A stretch of 64,000 nt of DNA from Spisula solida (taxonomy: Eukaryota; Mollusca; Bivalvia; Venerida; Mactridae). The DNA is taken from positions 8,258,720-8,322,719 of the forward strand of contig OX365950.1 of assembly GCA_947247005.1 (NCBI GenBank), given 5' to 3'. The translations under genes and the position numbers were made by a program. The notes below the pieces were generated by a model, which saw nothing but the letters and a program-made list of their open reading frames with translations, was not told the origin of the DNA and made no database searches. Shown here piece after piece: positions 46,967 to 60,800 of this stretch; within the stretch, counting starts at the first letter, position 1; each line of letters opens with the position of its first letter.

Positions 46967-48868
46967 GTTTATTTTAATTTTCGATTTCTATATAGCGCAG
47001 TTATATGTTTTGCTTGATTTACTGAATCATTCGACAAAACAATATTTTCTGCACATATGAATGCTGGTGTTTTAGTAGCTTGTGGATGATACTGCGTCCC
47101 TGACATTTCTAACATTCGTTCGACAATTTACATCCCATGTACGCCCAAGTTAACACATATTTGTGGAAGCAATACAATGATACTTACAATATAACTCTGA
47201 CACGAGCTCCAGAACACGTTTCACACGTGCAAACAATTATAACACGTAAAATTCGTACTAATCGGTCCATGTGTATTTTCGTGGTAGATCTGTTATTAAT
47301 TAAAGGGCGCCACGTGTCCGGGGGACGCTGGGCTCCACATGGTGTCTTATTAATGAATAAATTATCTTGGTCTTTCAAAAACATTATCAGTGCCTCTCTC
47401 AGAGTTATATCAAGTTCTAACCGTATAGCCTGCGATAACCTGACATCTGAACAGATAAGAAAGAAGAAGATTACGTAAAAGATATGTACAAAGCTGGCGT
47501 ATTATGGGACGCTAGAAACCTCTTGTCTACGCTTTCATTACGGTTCGTCAACTGTTTTAGTTCCGACCACAGCGTGTTTTTTGTGTAATTTATAAAACAG
47601 AAAGCCAGCGAATGTCATATAATGCTTCACAGAAAATGTATGTTGTTTTTTCATGAACCCAGACAATGTGCTGATGCTAACGGGATACATTAATATATTA
47701 CTCCATGTTTAGATCTAAATGCTTCTTCCAAGAATATTATAAAGTATTGTTGTCTGTATCGTTTCATATGTTACATGTGTTACATATTGGTGCATTTTAA
47801 AAATATTTGAAATTCAATACAAGACGTCTTAGCTAAATACAAAATTAATGACAATATTGTTGAAAGGAGGATGTTGCCCACTGTTAGGGTCAGTCAGATA
47901 TAGACAGATTTCTCTGCCGCATGGGTTGTGTGAGTGGTATTTTATGTAATATTTGAAATTTGAAAAATTTCAAAACATCATACTGTGTCTAACTACATGT
48001 ATATACATGTATTATTCACTGTAAATGTACTAACCATTTAAACCGACGGAGAAACGACGACAGCGAAACCGTTTAAAGTAGGTTCAATTATAATTTATTT
48101 TGAAATAATCATTTAGCCATTACTGATGTATATATATATATATACTAGCAAGTAGCAAAGCATTATGCCTGATTACCTACTCTTTCGTCAAGACTGTCTA
48201 GCAGAGAAACAATATACCGGTATTGCAATAGGATCGATACATGCATTTATATGCATACATGTGTTGTAGTTGACTCAGGTCTATAGTACCGGATCCGAGC
48301 GATTTTCAATGTATGTTTTCTCTGACATTTGTATGGCAGTGTAGCAGAGACTCTGCGCCATGTAATTATCACAGAGCAGAAATACCACCATGCAAGCAAC
48401 CCAGAGCAGAGACCTTGCTTATCCTATTGTCATAAAGAAACGTACCAGCACACACATACCTGACACTTAACATTCTTCTAGCTCCTAATATTAGATTTGT
48501 TTATTGAAGTATAAATCTATTAGAATGGGTGTACGAGCTTCCTACACGGTCAGTGTAATAACTCACATTTAGAAGAAGAATGCTCACGGCATCTGGAAAC
48601 ATATGGTACATTGGCTGGACTAATGGTTAGGCGTAAATAACCTTGGTATGCTCGGGAAATACTTCTTTAATATCCCGGCCGACAACCAATCATTCAGAGC
48701 ATGTGTATGTCATGACAGCTCAACTAACTGAACCTAGCATTACTACATCTCTTCATCAAGGTGTACACCTATTTTATTAGGTTGGCGCCAGTATTCAATA
48801 GTTGGTAGCCATATATAAAAATACAAAATGTACTTGATGTTTTTTTTATAATACTAGTATATGATATA
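46967..48868. other. No gene seen; possible 3' UTR at left
   Basis: AATAAA at about 47355 could end a transcript from the 46.2-kb exon. A 113-codon ORF (47137) has no domain. A short TA microsatellite lies at about 48129-48144. Confidence 0.4.
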
Positions 48869-49028
48869 CAGTAAAGTTCCGCTAATAAGACCACTTTGAT
48901 TATTTTGAAATCATGCAGATTTTTGCCAGTTTAAGGTCCCAAAGTATTAAATTAAGAACAAAAAGGTCCGCTAATAAGACCGACTCGCTATTAAGACCAC
49001 CTTTTTGACTGGTCTTATTAGCGGATAC
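48869..49028. mobile_element. Pogo-like MITE fragment
   Basis: It starts CAGTAAAGTTCCGCTAATAA followed by GACCAC and ends GGTCTTATTAGCGGATAC. These give a partial inverted repeat (CCGCTAATAAGACC / GGTCTTATTAGCGG). An internal GGTCCGCTAATAAGACCGAC shows a further copy. CAGT...CGCTAATAAGACC ends suggest a pogo/Tigger-type family (inference). The outermost right end is lost. Confidence 0.55.
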
Positions 49029-52000
49029 AATTTGATATTAAAGTCGTAATTGTTGTGGCACCCGGTGGTTGACTGTTGTGGACCATATATAAGTTTTAAT
49101 TGCTAAATTGGAGCTTTCATGTACATCTTACTTCTACACGATAACTTAACACAAATACAGATTTACAAAATGTAATTTCAGTCGATCCCTGACCGCGACA
49201 TGCTTTGAACAAAGTTTCCGGTCTATGTCAGTCCCTTGCTTGACGCTCAGCAAAGTTACTGTCAGGTTACTGCTGGTTCACCTAGCGTCAGGATAATGTG
49301 ACTGTGTAGTCTCCATACGACTAAGTTACTGTTGTCTAGTGGAACTTTAAACATTTTTAAAACTGTTTTAGGGGAATGGCAAGACAGTTTTCGTCTGTGC
49401 CTATTCTCGAGTTCTCTATCACGTTCCATTACAACGAAATGTTCTGTTTTATCACAACTGCATATCTAAAGTAACATTAAATATGGGATGTTTTGATATA
49501 AAAATACAATATATTTTAAGAAGCTAACGTGCGTTTTCATAGTTTTTGCATGTACGAAGATCCATATTTTTACAAAACAGCATATGTAGCAATGTATCAT
49601 TTCGTACCAAGTTATCAACATAATGTTGTGTTCTGATAGTATCAGTTAGCATATAAATCAGTTATCTTTTATACTTGTGATAATAAAGATTTATTGTGGT
49701 ATTTGGAGATATAAATTGTGTTGTCTTTTATGATAATATCTGGATGAAGCCACTCGTTACAAAAGTTATAAACGGTAGCCACATATTAGATAAGTATTTA
49801 TTATCTGACCTCAGTTTACGGCTTGTCAGCACGTGACTGTCGGTGGGGGTCACGTGGTTGTCGGCGGGGTCTGAAATATTTGATTTCCAGTTAGATGTGA
49901 ACGTGTTAAACATTTTATTGATGTTTTTTTAGTTTTTTTTTTACTCCACAGAACGGTGTGATCTTACAACTGTATCTATCTGTCCGAGTGTTTATGGTTC
50001 CCTCACAATGGGACACAAGATATGATATAGATTACATATTCTACTGTAGTGTTAAAAATGGCATGAAATGGTACCTATTCGAGCAAACACTGATGGTTAG
50101 CTAGCATGATTCGTGATCTAGCGATTATCGGTTCGAACATCTTTCCAATTGTTCTATATTACATCGATATATTCATTGGACGAATATCGTTCGGTTTTGT
50201 TCATGATACGTTTTTACGTGTTTTTTTATCTGAATAGTTTAATATCTCATTTATTGATTTTTCTTCAGAAATAATGGCACTTATAGATTTTATACCCGTG
50301 CGATTAACGTAATTTTCACATTAGTCGCAGCATCGTACGTAACGTCTATACGTATATGATTAGATGTCGTGGTCGTGTCAACCATGAACTCATCGTAAAT
50401 TGAATCCACGCGAAAAAGTGTTTTACTGCACATAAATTCATTTGTTAACACGACACAACGTATATATGCAGTCAGTCACTCGTAAAACATTTATTGATGA
50501 ACGTGCATTTTACAACTTTCCTTTAATCTTAAGAAGCTTGTTTTTAAAGCATTGCCTTGTTCTTTATCTAGTGAATTATCAACACATATAATTTCTGGAG
50601 TATATATCATAGCAGGGATCAGATATGTGTTGTAAGTTAGTACCCTTTGATGTATCGCTGGATTTAAAATTTTATCATGTATATTTAATATCATAATTAT
50701 ATCATAATTCGTACATGGTGAGTGATAAATTAACACAGAGAGCGAACTGTGAACCTACCAACGTTTTTCTGGGGTATACGCTTTTTCTAAATCGCTGTGA
50801 TCATTAAGTTTCGTAGCGTATGTATTATAAGTAAGGCAGCTGTTTATTTTTGCGCAATGCTGTTTTTTCTGCCACAGTGTCAATGTTATGAAAACCCCTG
50901 ATTTAGAGATAATTGTGCTTTGAACTAATGAATATAAAAACTCACGTGCCACATACTAGTTATGTATGTACATTGCTACCCCAACAGCTAGTCTGGCTAC
51001 CGACTGGATCATTTCTATCAACTACATAATACATGTATGTGTCAGTTTGATCTATATCATATTTTACTCTGAATAGCTGCTCCAGTTACCTTTGTTTGAG
51101 GCGCAAAGCGTGGTCGTTTAACTCAAAGCACCAAAGTACAAGGGGTCATGATACACATGTATACAGATACGATAACAAACGAGACACACGTCAAACACAT
51201 ACATAGCTTCTGTCCTTTTATGAAATGACCCGGGTGCAGTCTCTATCATTGTTACAGTACTAGTATGCCATTAAGTTAATTTGTCGCGTCTTTTTATGTT
51301 TTATAAGTTATACACAAGGAATGCATGATGAGCGACAATATAATCGTAACTCGTGACTTATAAAATGAACTTCATATTCATAAATAAATATGGAACACAA
51401 GCTGAACTATTTTGAATTGTTTCATTTACATTTCAAAAATTAAATGACACATATACGCTATATATACTGGGTCAATGCAATGGAAAGTGATAAGAAAAAG
51501 GTGCATTTCTTTTGCATTTCATTACATTTTGTACTCTACTTAAATTAAGATCAATACAGTTGAATCACGCAACAATCGCTTCCAGGATAGCGTTTGTTTC
51601 GATATCCGCTTCGATTGCATCTCGTCGTCTTACATTAAAGTAAGCAAAACTCCGATATTCCAATAGTAGGTGTCATATTTTCAAGTAAGCAGCAATTAGT
51701 CGTAGTGTAGTGTTGTTCAGTTTCACTTTCTACTGCTATCCAGATACCATCAGTTTGATAAAGATTCACAGACACGTCGGGTGTGTTTCAACAAACTAAT
51801 GTTTATCGTTTAAAGTTTCTAAGAATACCTCAATGTTTGCTTGAATGGTTGATTCAAGGAGACAAGTATTTACAGATGTAATTATGATTGTTTTATCTAC
51901 TCGTACAAAGAAATATATCACTCGTTTTTATCTTGTATATAGTTGTGAGCTAATTATCTTGACTGGCTAATGAAAGAATGGTAGTGTCTAAATACGTGTT

Positions 52001-52140
52001 ATAATTTGTACATTTCTAGAGTAATTTGTACGTTCATTTGTTGAATTGTCTGTCGTTGTGTATCTACATTGCCTCTACTTGACAAATGTGGCTTCATGCA
52101 AATACAGTAAAGTTTAGCTCTTTTCAGTTTTATTTTAAAA
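49029..52140. other. No gene seen
   Basis: Short ORFs only. CCCTTGCTTGACGCTCAGC at 49232-49250 matches the SINE body and may be a SINE fragment. Nothing else is supported. Confidence 0.45.
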
Positions 52141-52142
52141 AC

Positions 52143-52345
52143 ATGTCGATACCGTGAGTACGACCTCTGTATAGCAACACCCTTTGGAAGCTGCAAATAT
52201 AAAAAATATGGACCGTTGTACAAAGGTGGTTGCTATACTGAGGTTGGACTTATAGTAAATATCAGCTTAGCGAAATTTTGAACGTGTTCCTATAGAGAGG
52301 TTGTTGCTCTTCATAGGGTCGCTCTGGAAAGGTTGCACTACTTCT
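52143..52345 (-). mobile_element. Small MITE of the AACCTCTCT family, inverse orientation
   Basis: On the minus strand it starts TAGTGCAACCTTTCCAGAGC, continues with GAGCAACAACCTCTCTATAG and ends near GGTGTTGCTATACAGAGGTC. These match the ends and the internal block of the copies at 24.76 and 54.84 kb. Confidence 0.55.
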
Positions 52346-52615
52346 GATATACATGTATAAAGAACCGAATTATTAGTATAGTAAGAACAAAAATAATCTG
52401 CTATAATTATATTTAGTTTATTTATATTTAATTTATATTCGCTATTCATACGATTTATTATATACTTGACTTTTCTGTATCATAGTAGTCAAAGAATACG
52501 GGAGCTTTGTGTATAATCTTTGGTATAAGTGGAATTTCACTCAATGCGCAATTGTTTATTGAACCTGTCAAAGAATCAAGTCAATTTTGATGCTTGTGGA
52601 ATTGTAAGATGGCTG

Positions 52616-52757
52616 CTTTTTTCTTCTTCTTCTTCTTCTTCTTCTTCTTCTTCTTCTGCTTCTTCTTCTTCTTCTTCTTCTTCTTCTTCTTCTTCTTCTT
52701 CTTCTTCTTCTTCTGCTTCTTCTTCTTCTTCTTCTTCTTCTTCTTCTCTTCTTCTTA
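52616..52757. repeat. TTC microsatellite, ~140 bp
   Basis: Nearly pure TTC with two TGC interruptions. It gives poly-Ser, poly-Phe, poly-Glu and poly-Arg frames, all artefacts. Confidence 0.95.
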
Positions 52758-52829
52758 CTCGTGTACATGTTTTAGAACTTACGATATTGCTACTGTACAA
52801 AAATCCACGAAATTAAATACCTAGGAGAG

Positions 52830-54280
52830 TGAATGAAGAATACGGTAGCCTGCAATTAGAATAAAATGTTGTATTCGTGCTAATTTCTAGAGTGTCTTTA
52901 CTCATTACTTTAAAACATCAACACTTTTTTAGAATCTGGTATTGTTTTTTACGAGTAAAACATCTTTAACAGTAAACGTAGAGTGTGTTGATATATGCCG
53001 GCGGATTGTCTGGTATTCATTAGAACACTTTGTGAGTTGAAATTATTTCATCAGTTTCGATAAATACCTTCTTTGAAATGGATAATACGGGTACTTAGTA
53101 CCAGATATGATTACCTATCGGATTTATGTATAGCACAGAGAATTTGACATGATACTGACCTTTATGTATGAATACATTAAAAGGTTCTCGCGTTAAATAT
53201 ATAAATTTCCGGGAGCAAATCGTGCAATATCGGTCCTTTAGAGTTGTGTTGGTATTACACCCCGAGCGTCATCGTGATACTTCCTGCTTATTAAACTATG
53301 CAACCGGGATTTTTAATATAGACAATACAAATGTATATCAGCTGCTAACTTATGCTAATAGAAGGTTGAGAGTCGATTCAAATTCTCCGTACTATAAAAC
53401 CGTTTATTTACCTGTCGCTATGAGAATGCAGATATTATACCTTGATGAATGTATAATTAATTATATGCAGCTTGTTCCAGCATATCTGTGGCCAGTAATG
53501 AGAAAATCTGTATTAATTACCTGATTATCTTGTCATCATATGTCTATTATTTCATCATGAACATATCGCAAGTGGTATATAAACAAAGCCGCATGATTTG
53601 TTTAGTGATCATAATTAGGACCGGGTGACTGGACAGTTGATTGGGAGAGCCAAACATAAATAATTACCTCGCGCACACCACTGCAATTTACCGTTTGGTC
53701 AGCTCATGAGAGCCTTCTTCCGTCAGTAAATTAGCAATTCGTTCTCAGACCTTTCTCTGAATTGGGTAAATTATAAATACAGATGAGTGATGCGATTTTG
53801 AAAGAGCTGCTGTTTATGAAGTACTTTGTGATGAAGCAAACATTTGGCCTCGTTGCTATGGTAATGGTCTTCCCTACATTTTGGAATGTATAATATAAAT
53901 ACATTATAGGTTATCGCGGTAATAATCTATAGGGAGATTTATGTGTTTTTTGAAAAGCTCGTATCCGCTTTTCCTTATCATGTATATTTTTAATAAACTG
54001 GCGCCCAACGATGGTTGCTTCTGTGATTAGTTTAGAAGATACACACGCCTGTATGATTGTATTATTTTAATAGCACTTTTAAATATTGAAACTCGAATAA
54101 GAACCAAATGGTTTCACTTCTTTAAGAAGGCAATCTATATAAGTTCTCTCCTGATTGGTGTGCAGCCACCATCGAGATACGGCGCCCAGGAATATCGAAC
54201 ATGTGCAGGCACCGTCTTCATAAGAACCCATTCACATCTTGGTCGAGTGAATCATTATGGGTTATTCTTGCTCAGAATAC
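52830..54280. other. No gene seen
   Basis: A 118-codon + strand ORF (53168-53524) is the longest frame. It has no recognised domain, no splice context and the ordinary composition of the surrounding DNA. Confidence 0.4.
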
Positions 54281-54284
54281 AAGC

Positions 54285-54362
54285 AGCGGCGTAGACGGGA
54301 TTGAACCTGGAACCTCTAGATCTCAAAGCGCGCAACATACCTCTAGGCCATGGCTCCCCATA
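54285..54362 (-). repeat. tRNA-derived sequence (SINE head remnant)
   Basis: On the minus strand GGGAGCCATGGCCTAGAGGT leads to GAGATCTAGAGGTTCCAGGT and TCAATCCCGTCTACG. This is an A-box/B-box pair with a plausible anticodon arm. The acceptor stem does not close. Confidence 0.45.
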
Positions 54363-54841
54363 GTATATGTTGAAAAGTCACTTAGAATTTCACAGAATAT
54401 ACATGTTTAAGCCATAAATTTCAATCTTTTAATTTCAAATATCTTGAAATTTAAACAAGTTCTGATGTTGATTTTACCGTAATATTATACAAACTGAGGT
54501 TATGACATTGAGCGGAAAATATTCAAAATAACATACAGTGTATTAACTTCAATTTTTAAATTTCGCTTTAAATTTGTGGTTGCTTTAGATAATGCAGCTG
54601 TGTTTCTGTTCCTTTATATGATACATTTTGCACTGATAGGGGTCAAGTATTTCACATACTGGTGTAGAATGATATGTAGCACTTTGTACCACTTGCTATA
54701 CGTTGTCTGTCGGCACAATATGGTAATATAAAGACGTGTGTTACATGTTATACCAGACATGTAGTCTATTATCACTGCTATCATCTCCACGTATACTGAC
54801 ATGAGACTCCATAACAAAACAAGATAAAACCCATTTTGTAT

Positions 54842-55108
54842 GTACAGTGCAACCTCTCTAGAGCGGTCCTCAATTGAGCTACAACATATCTATAGCAACA
54901 TTACCATTTAGTTTCAGAAGTAACTATTTATATTAAACAATGTTTACTTCTCCATTGCAACAATCTCTTGAGCAACGTTGTCGTTTAATTCCAGAATTAA
55001 CAATGTTTGTACAATCAAATTTACCTCTCCAGAGCAACAACCTCGGTATAACTCTCCAATCTCTGTATTTGTCAAATGTTGCTACCCTAGAGAGAATGTA
55101 GATCTACT
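54842..55108. mobile_element. Small MITE of the AACCTCTCT family, right end expanded
   Basis: The left end is TACAGTGCAACCTCTCTAGA followed by GCGGTCC. The internal block ACCTCTCCAGAGCAACAACC is shared with 24.76 kb. The right end (TTGTCAAATGTTGCTACCCT followed by AGAGAGAATGTAG) is the first unit of the adjoining minisatellite. Confidence 0.65.
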
Positions 55109-57376
55109 GTATTTGCTACCCTAGAGAGACTGTAGATCTACTGTATTTGCTACCCTAGAGAGAATGTAGATCTACTGTATTTGCTACCCTAGAGAGACTG
55201 TAGATCTACTGTATTTGCTACCCTAGAGAGACTGTAGATCTACTGTATTTGCTACCCTAGAGAGACTGTAGATCTACTGTATTTGCTACCCTAGAGAGAA
55301 TGTAGATCTACTGTATTTGCTACCCTAGAGAGACTGTAGATCTACTGTATTTGCTACCCTAGAGAGACTGTAGATCTACTGTATTTGTCAAATGTTGCTA
55401 CCCTAGAGAGACTGTAGATCTACTGTATTTGTCAAATGTTGCTACCCTAGAGAGACTGTAGATCTACTGTATTTGTCAAATGTTGCTACCCTAGAGAGAC
55501 TGTAGATCTACTGTATTTGCTACCCTAGAGAGACTGTAGATCTACTGTATTTGTCAAATGTTGCTACCCTAGAGAGACTGTAGATCTACTGTATTTGTCA
55601 AATGTTGCTACCCTAGAGAGACTGTAGATCTACTGTATTTGTCAAATGTTGCTACCCTAGAGAGACTGTAGATCTACTGTATTTGTCAAATGTTGCTACC
55701 CTAGAGAGACTGTAGATCTACTGTATTTGTCAAATGTTGCTACCCTAGAGAGACTGTAGATCTACTGTATTTGCTACCCTAGAGAGACTGTAGATCTACT
55801 GTATTTGTCAAATGTTGCTACCCTAGAGAGACTGTAGATCTACTGTATTTGTCAAATGTTGCTACCCTAGAGAGACTGTAGATCTACTGTATTTGTCAAA
55901 TGTTGCTATACCCTAGAGAGACTGTAGATCTACTGTATTTGCTACCCTAGAGAGACTGTAGATCTACTGTATTTGCTACCCTAGAGAGACTGTAGATCTA
56001 CTGTATTTGCTACCCTAGAGAGACTGTAGATCTACTGTATTTGCTACCCTAGAGAGACTGTAGATCTACTGTATGTGCTACCATAGAGAGACTGTAGATC
56101 TACTGTATTTGCTACCCTAGAGAGACTGTAGATCTACTGTATGTGCTACCCTAGAGAGACTGTAGATCTACTGTATGTGCTACCCTAGAGAGACTGTAGA
56201 TCTACTGTATTTGTCAAATGTTGCTACCCTAGAGAGACTGTAGATCTACTGTATGTGCTACCCTAGAGAGACTGTAGATCTACTGTATTTGTCAAATGTT
56301 GCTATACCCTAGAGAGACTGTAGATCTACTGTATGTGCTACCCTAGAGAGACTGTAGATCTACTGTATTTGTCAAATGTTGCTACCCTAGAGAGACTGTA
56401 GATCTACTGTATGTGCTACCCTAGAGAGACTGTAGATCTACTGTATTTGTCAAATGTTGCTACCCTAGAGAGACTGTAGATCTACTGTATTTGTCAAATG
56501 TTGCTACCCTAGAGAGACTGTAGATCTACTGTATTTGTCAAATGTTGCTACCCTAGAGAGACTGTAGATCTACTGTATTTGTCAAATGTTGCTACCCTAG
56601 AGAGACTGTAGATCTACTGTATTTGTCAAATGTTGCTACCCTAGAGAGACTGTAGATCTACTGTATTTGTCAAATGTTGCTACCCTAGAGAGACTGTAGA
56701 TCTACTGTATTTGTCAAATGTTGCTACCCTAGAGAGACTGTAGATCTACTGTATTTGTCAAATGTTGCTACCCTAGAGAGACTGTAGATCTACTGTATTT
56801 GTCAAATGTTGCTACCCTAGAGAGACTGTAGATCTACTGTATTTGTCAAATGTTGCTACCCTAGAGAGACTGTAGATCTACTGTATTTGTCAAATGTTGC
56901 TACCCTAGAGAGACTGTAGATCTACTGTATTTGTCAAATGTTGCTACCCTAGAGAGACTGTAGATCTACTGTATTTGTCAAATGTTGCTACCCTAGAGAG
57001 ACTGTAGATCTACTGTATTTGTCAAATGTTGCTACCCTAGAGAGACTGTAGATCTACTGTATTTGTCAAATGTTGCTACCCTAGAGAGACTGTAGATCTA
57101 CTGTATTTGTCAAATGTTGCTACCCTAGAGAGACTGTAGATCTACTGTATTTGTCAAATGTTGCTACCCTAGAGAGACTGTAGATCTACTGTATTTGTCA
57201 AATGTTGCTACCCTAGAGAGACTGTAGATCTACTGTATTTGTCAAATGTTGCTACCCTAGAGAGACTGTAGATCTACTGTATTTGTCAAATGTTGCTACC
57301 CTAGAGAGACTGTAGATATACTGTATCTTTCAAATGTTGCTATACCCTAGAGAGACTGTAGATCTACTGTATTTGC
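55068..57376. repeat. 2.3-kb minisatellite, 34-bp and 44-bp units
   Basis: The core unit is GCTACCCTAGAGAGACTGTA followed by GATCTACTGTATTT (34 bp). Many units carry an extra GTCAAATGTT (44 bp). The left third mixes both lengths and has A/C variants (AGAGAATGTAG); the middle has TATGTGCTACC variants. The right third is almost uniform 44-mers, with a few GCTATACCC units. By length this is roughly 55-60 units. Confidence 0.95.
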
Positions 57377-57639
57377 GTTTGCTATTGCTTTTATCGCTTA
57401 TACACATATGTTAATATTATACAAATCACGATTCAGCGACGTAATATTCAACCTGGGTTAAAAAGGAGTTCATGCGACAACATGCGAACTAAGATCACTA
57501 TTGCAAAACTTGTACCCAAAGACGACCACCAATTTTCAGACCATTTTCAACCTGTTATAACCTGTTCAGATTGATCAACTGTCAATAAATGCCACTGTTT
57601 GTCATTCTATAGGTGGTTTTCACATACAGGTTTGACTAT

Positions 57640-57835
57640 ATATCGATTTGGAATACAGTTCAGAATATACAACAGTTAACTTCCGGTTATCGCAATTAGT
57701 CATGCACGTTGAATTCGATTGTATAGTCTTCAAATAAGTCATACAGTCACCGGATGTTACAGGTACTTTTCCTTGCAACACTAGTAAGTCATACAAGTTG
57801 AATTGTATAGTCTTCCAATAAGTCATACAGTGATT
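57640..57835 (-). repeat. Dispersed repeat shared with 40.29 kb
   Basis: The minus strand reads TGACTTATTTGAAGACTATA, then a TTGAATTCAACGTGCATGAC-like block and GATAACCGGAAGTTAAC, parallel to 40288-40375. A further partial copy (TATAGTCTTCCAATAAGTCA) lies to its right, so the motif is duplicated here. Confidence 0.75.
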
Positions 57836-57839
57836 ATGT

Positions 57840-60800
57840 GTATATGCTGTTGTTTTTGATCCAGTGATATGTTCACATGAAATATATGTGCGACTGCGAG
57901 ATTTTGAGTAGGCCTATTTGACATTTTGGATACAGGGAACTGTGTGCCTTTGGTGATAATAGCACACAGTTTTGTTCGACATTTGGCAATTGCATTTAAC
58001 TTCGTGTTTCATTGTAATAGTTTGGGCACGGAACCCGGTACATTGTTTTCCCATATGCATAAGACATAATTATTAACTTAGATGCACTTTGCCAACATAC
58101 AAATAATTCGGTTAATGTGATGCGTATGTTCTAAGTATCAGACTATTATCCGAGAAATGATCTGTATTGAATATAACACCACATTTCGCGAGAAATAAAT
58201 GTAGCTGTATAAACTCATATCGTAGTCGCACTACAAAGTAAAACAACAACAGCAAAGTATGCCAAACGTTCGATAATTCTGGCAAACACGCTGGTGTACG
58301 TCGACAACGTTATGGGCAAGTTTTATACAAGAGCACGCTGAAAAACGCTGACGTCGATTATTACCGATACCGACCAAAATGATATGTCTGACGTCATGTG
58401 ACGTCTTGTAAACTGGTTTTGGTACACGCATAAGTCTCACATATGCCAATAAACGCTTGCTATTCGCTGGACACGCGCGTTCGTACGCATGAGTAATAAG
58501 TTGTATATGTATACGCTACGAGCGAGTTGAATATAAGTTACGGAAACGTTAAACATATTTTATACTAGTGCATACGCTTTGTATACGTCAAAAGGATTGT
58601 TGTTCTTGGTCAGCTCACAGCTAGCGTATGTAAAGTTTGCAAACGTAAAAATACGTTAGCGCTTCGGATAAAGCTCCCGTACATTGGGTGTACGTTGTTG
58701 TATATGCTAGTTTTAATATGATAGCGCCATCATATTTGCAATAATTCTTCGTATCTTGAACTTGTTTGTAAAGTTCTTAGTAAAAATAGTTAACCTCGAA
58801 CGAAGAAGACTCATCTTGTTAATTATTATACAAGACATAAAGAAGTATAGCTCTTTGCTAGTAACAAGCACTCATAACACATAGACGATAAACACGGTAT
58901 GTTCATTAAAACAGTCCCAGGTTAAAAAGAAACAGTTGTTTCAAGTAAGCACCTGAATACATATTGCGATTTCTTCACAACAGTTTAAGTGGTTAATAAC
59001 GTGAAACAGGTTAACCGCAAACTTATTTCTAAGCCAGTATTCCAGAGAAGTTGTAACATAAAAACAAAGTAAGTTGTGAAGCCTGGTGGTTTTGTTGTAA
59101 ACGGAATAGCAATAAGTTTGCTTGCCTCTTTCATTACAAGACGGAAGATGATAGAGCCATGCGCTTGAAAGGGAACATCTTTTAAGCCATTTTGATACAA
59201 ACGTAAGCTGGAAAACCTTTGTAAATCGAAATTTATAGGTGCCCAGTTATTATTGTAGTTGTTTTGGACGTAGGTACATAATGATAGGTCATTTTTGAAG
59301 AGATGTTTTAATGCAGTTACCCAGAAACTCTTCTGTGTGAATTGTAAAGTAGAACGTTGGCCCATGAATCTCACATTATTACACTAAGTACACACTAGTC
59401 GTACACATCATATTTACTACAAAATAGTAGCAGTTGATACACTGAACGCGTACTATAATATAACAGTTGCGGTGAGTGCTAGCAGTATGGAAGTTGATAA
59501 GAAATGATAATTTGACACAATATCATTAAGTATGTGTCTATTTGAAAAGTACGTGAGATGTATCCAATGACATAGACGTTACAACATTGAGCCTGTATTC
59601 AGACTAACTTGACGTTTACATGCAATTGTCACTCTATATAGGAAATACATTGGTATACGAAGCATCGTAGTAATTTGTAGGAAAGGCTACGTAGACGATC
59701 TACAGGAAACGTGTTGTTTTTATCAGACAATATGACGGTCGTCAACATTTGATCAGTCATATATACGTACGGTGGCCTGTTGACACGTCTTGTTCTCATT
59801 AGACTTCATTTTGTAACATATCAACTAACAACTATTTAACTGTGAGTATCTTAGCTGTAGCCAATACTACTATTATTGATGAGCATATCCTTCTTATCCC
59901 TGGAATCTAGCCTTGATCTGCTGTATGACTAAAATGCACTCTACATACTATGCGATACAATCTGTAAAAGGCCCGGTCACAACTAAGTTAAATGCACGCA
60001 CGTTTCTTGGGGAGGCTACGACTGCTATGTTTTTTCTGAAAACGTGGGGAGTATTGAGGGAGTACGTAAACGCACGCCACACACACGGTTTGTTCTGTCA
60101 CTTGTATACAAACAATGAAATATCAAAACATGTAATAGCTTTGTATTGTTTTAAACATTTTAATATGGTAAAAAGGCAGTGTTGGTAATCAATACCTTAA
60201 ACACTAAACCAAATGCTCGTACATGCATTATCTGCAAAAAAAAAAAAGACAAATTGCAATGTTTATATAAAAAATAAAAATAAATAAGAATTGCAATGTT
60301 TATACACACAGTGTAATGTAAACAGGTGACTGACCTGACGAATCGCGTTATACAAACACGAGGAACTCTCATTGCAATACTGGTACACATTGTTTCTTCA
60401 TGAAGATGTCGATTTCTTTCATGTGAAAATGTGGGGTTTGTGCAAAGTGTCGGCTCAAAATGCAGATTTTCGCATATCAGTTAGACTTGTGAATATTTTC
60501 TATTCTTGTTTTAAGTATAATGTCCGATGTAAATTGCTTCTGTTTTCCCTAATTTTCTATGATGTCTTGAACGAATACGGCTTTAATGTCATTTATATGG
60601 AATAATTAAATGCGCGATTTTTATAACATACATGTTATTACATGAATATAGAATAAAACAGAATATACATGTATAGACGAAGTGCTTACCCACCGGTATA
60701 TTTATTTGGTGCATACAAATCGGTTATAGAAACTAAAAAGTGTTTCCCTGAATCATTGATTTGTTCTATACTGGTGTGGACGTTTATTTTAAAGCAGCTG

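Noticed and set aside
46538..47060. ORFs overlapping the EPKPPK exon in other frames
   Set aside because: Shadows of the repeat; the sense frame shows synonymous variation and the others do not.
52529..52824. Poly-Ser, poly-Phe, poly-Glu and poly-Arg ORFs
   Set aside because: They are frames of the TTC microsatellite.
53168..53524. 118-codon plus-strand ORF
   Set aside because: No domain, no splice context and ordinary local composition.
58985..59374. 129-codon minus-strand ORF as a possible gene
   Set aside because: No recognisable domain, no splice sites and no neighbouring coding signal; this length can arise by chance in 64 kb, although a decayed element cannot be excluded.
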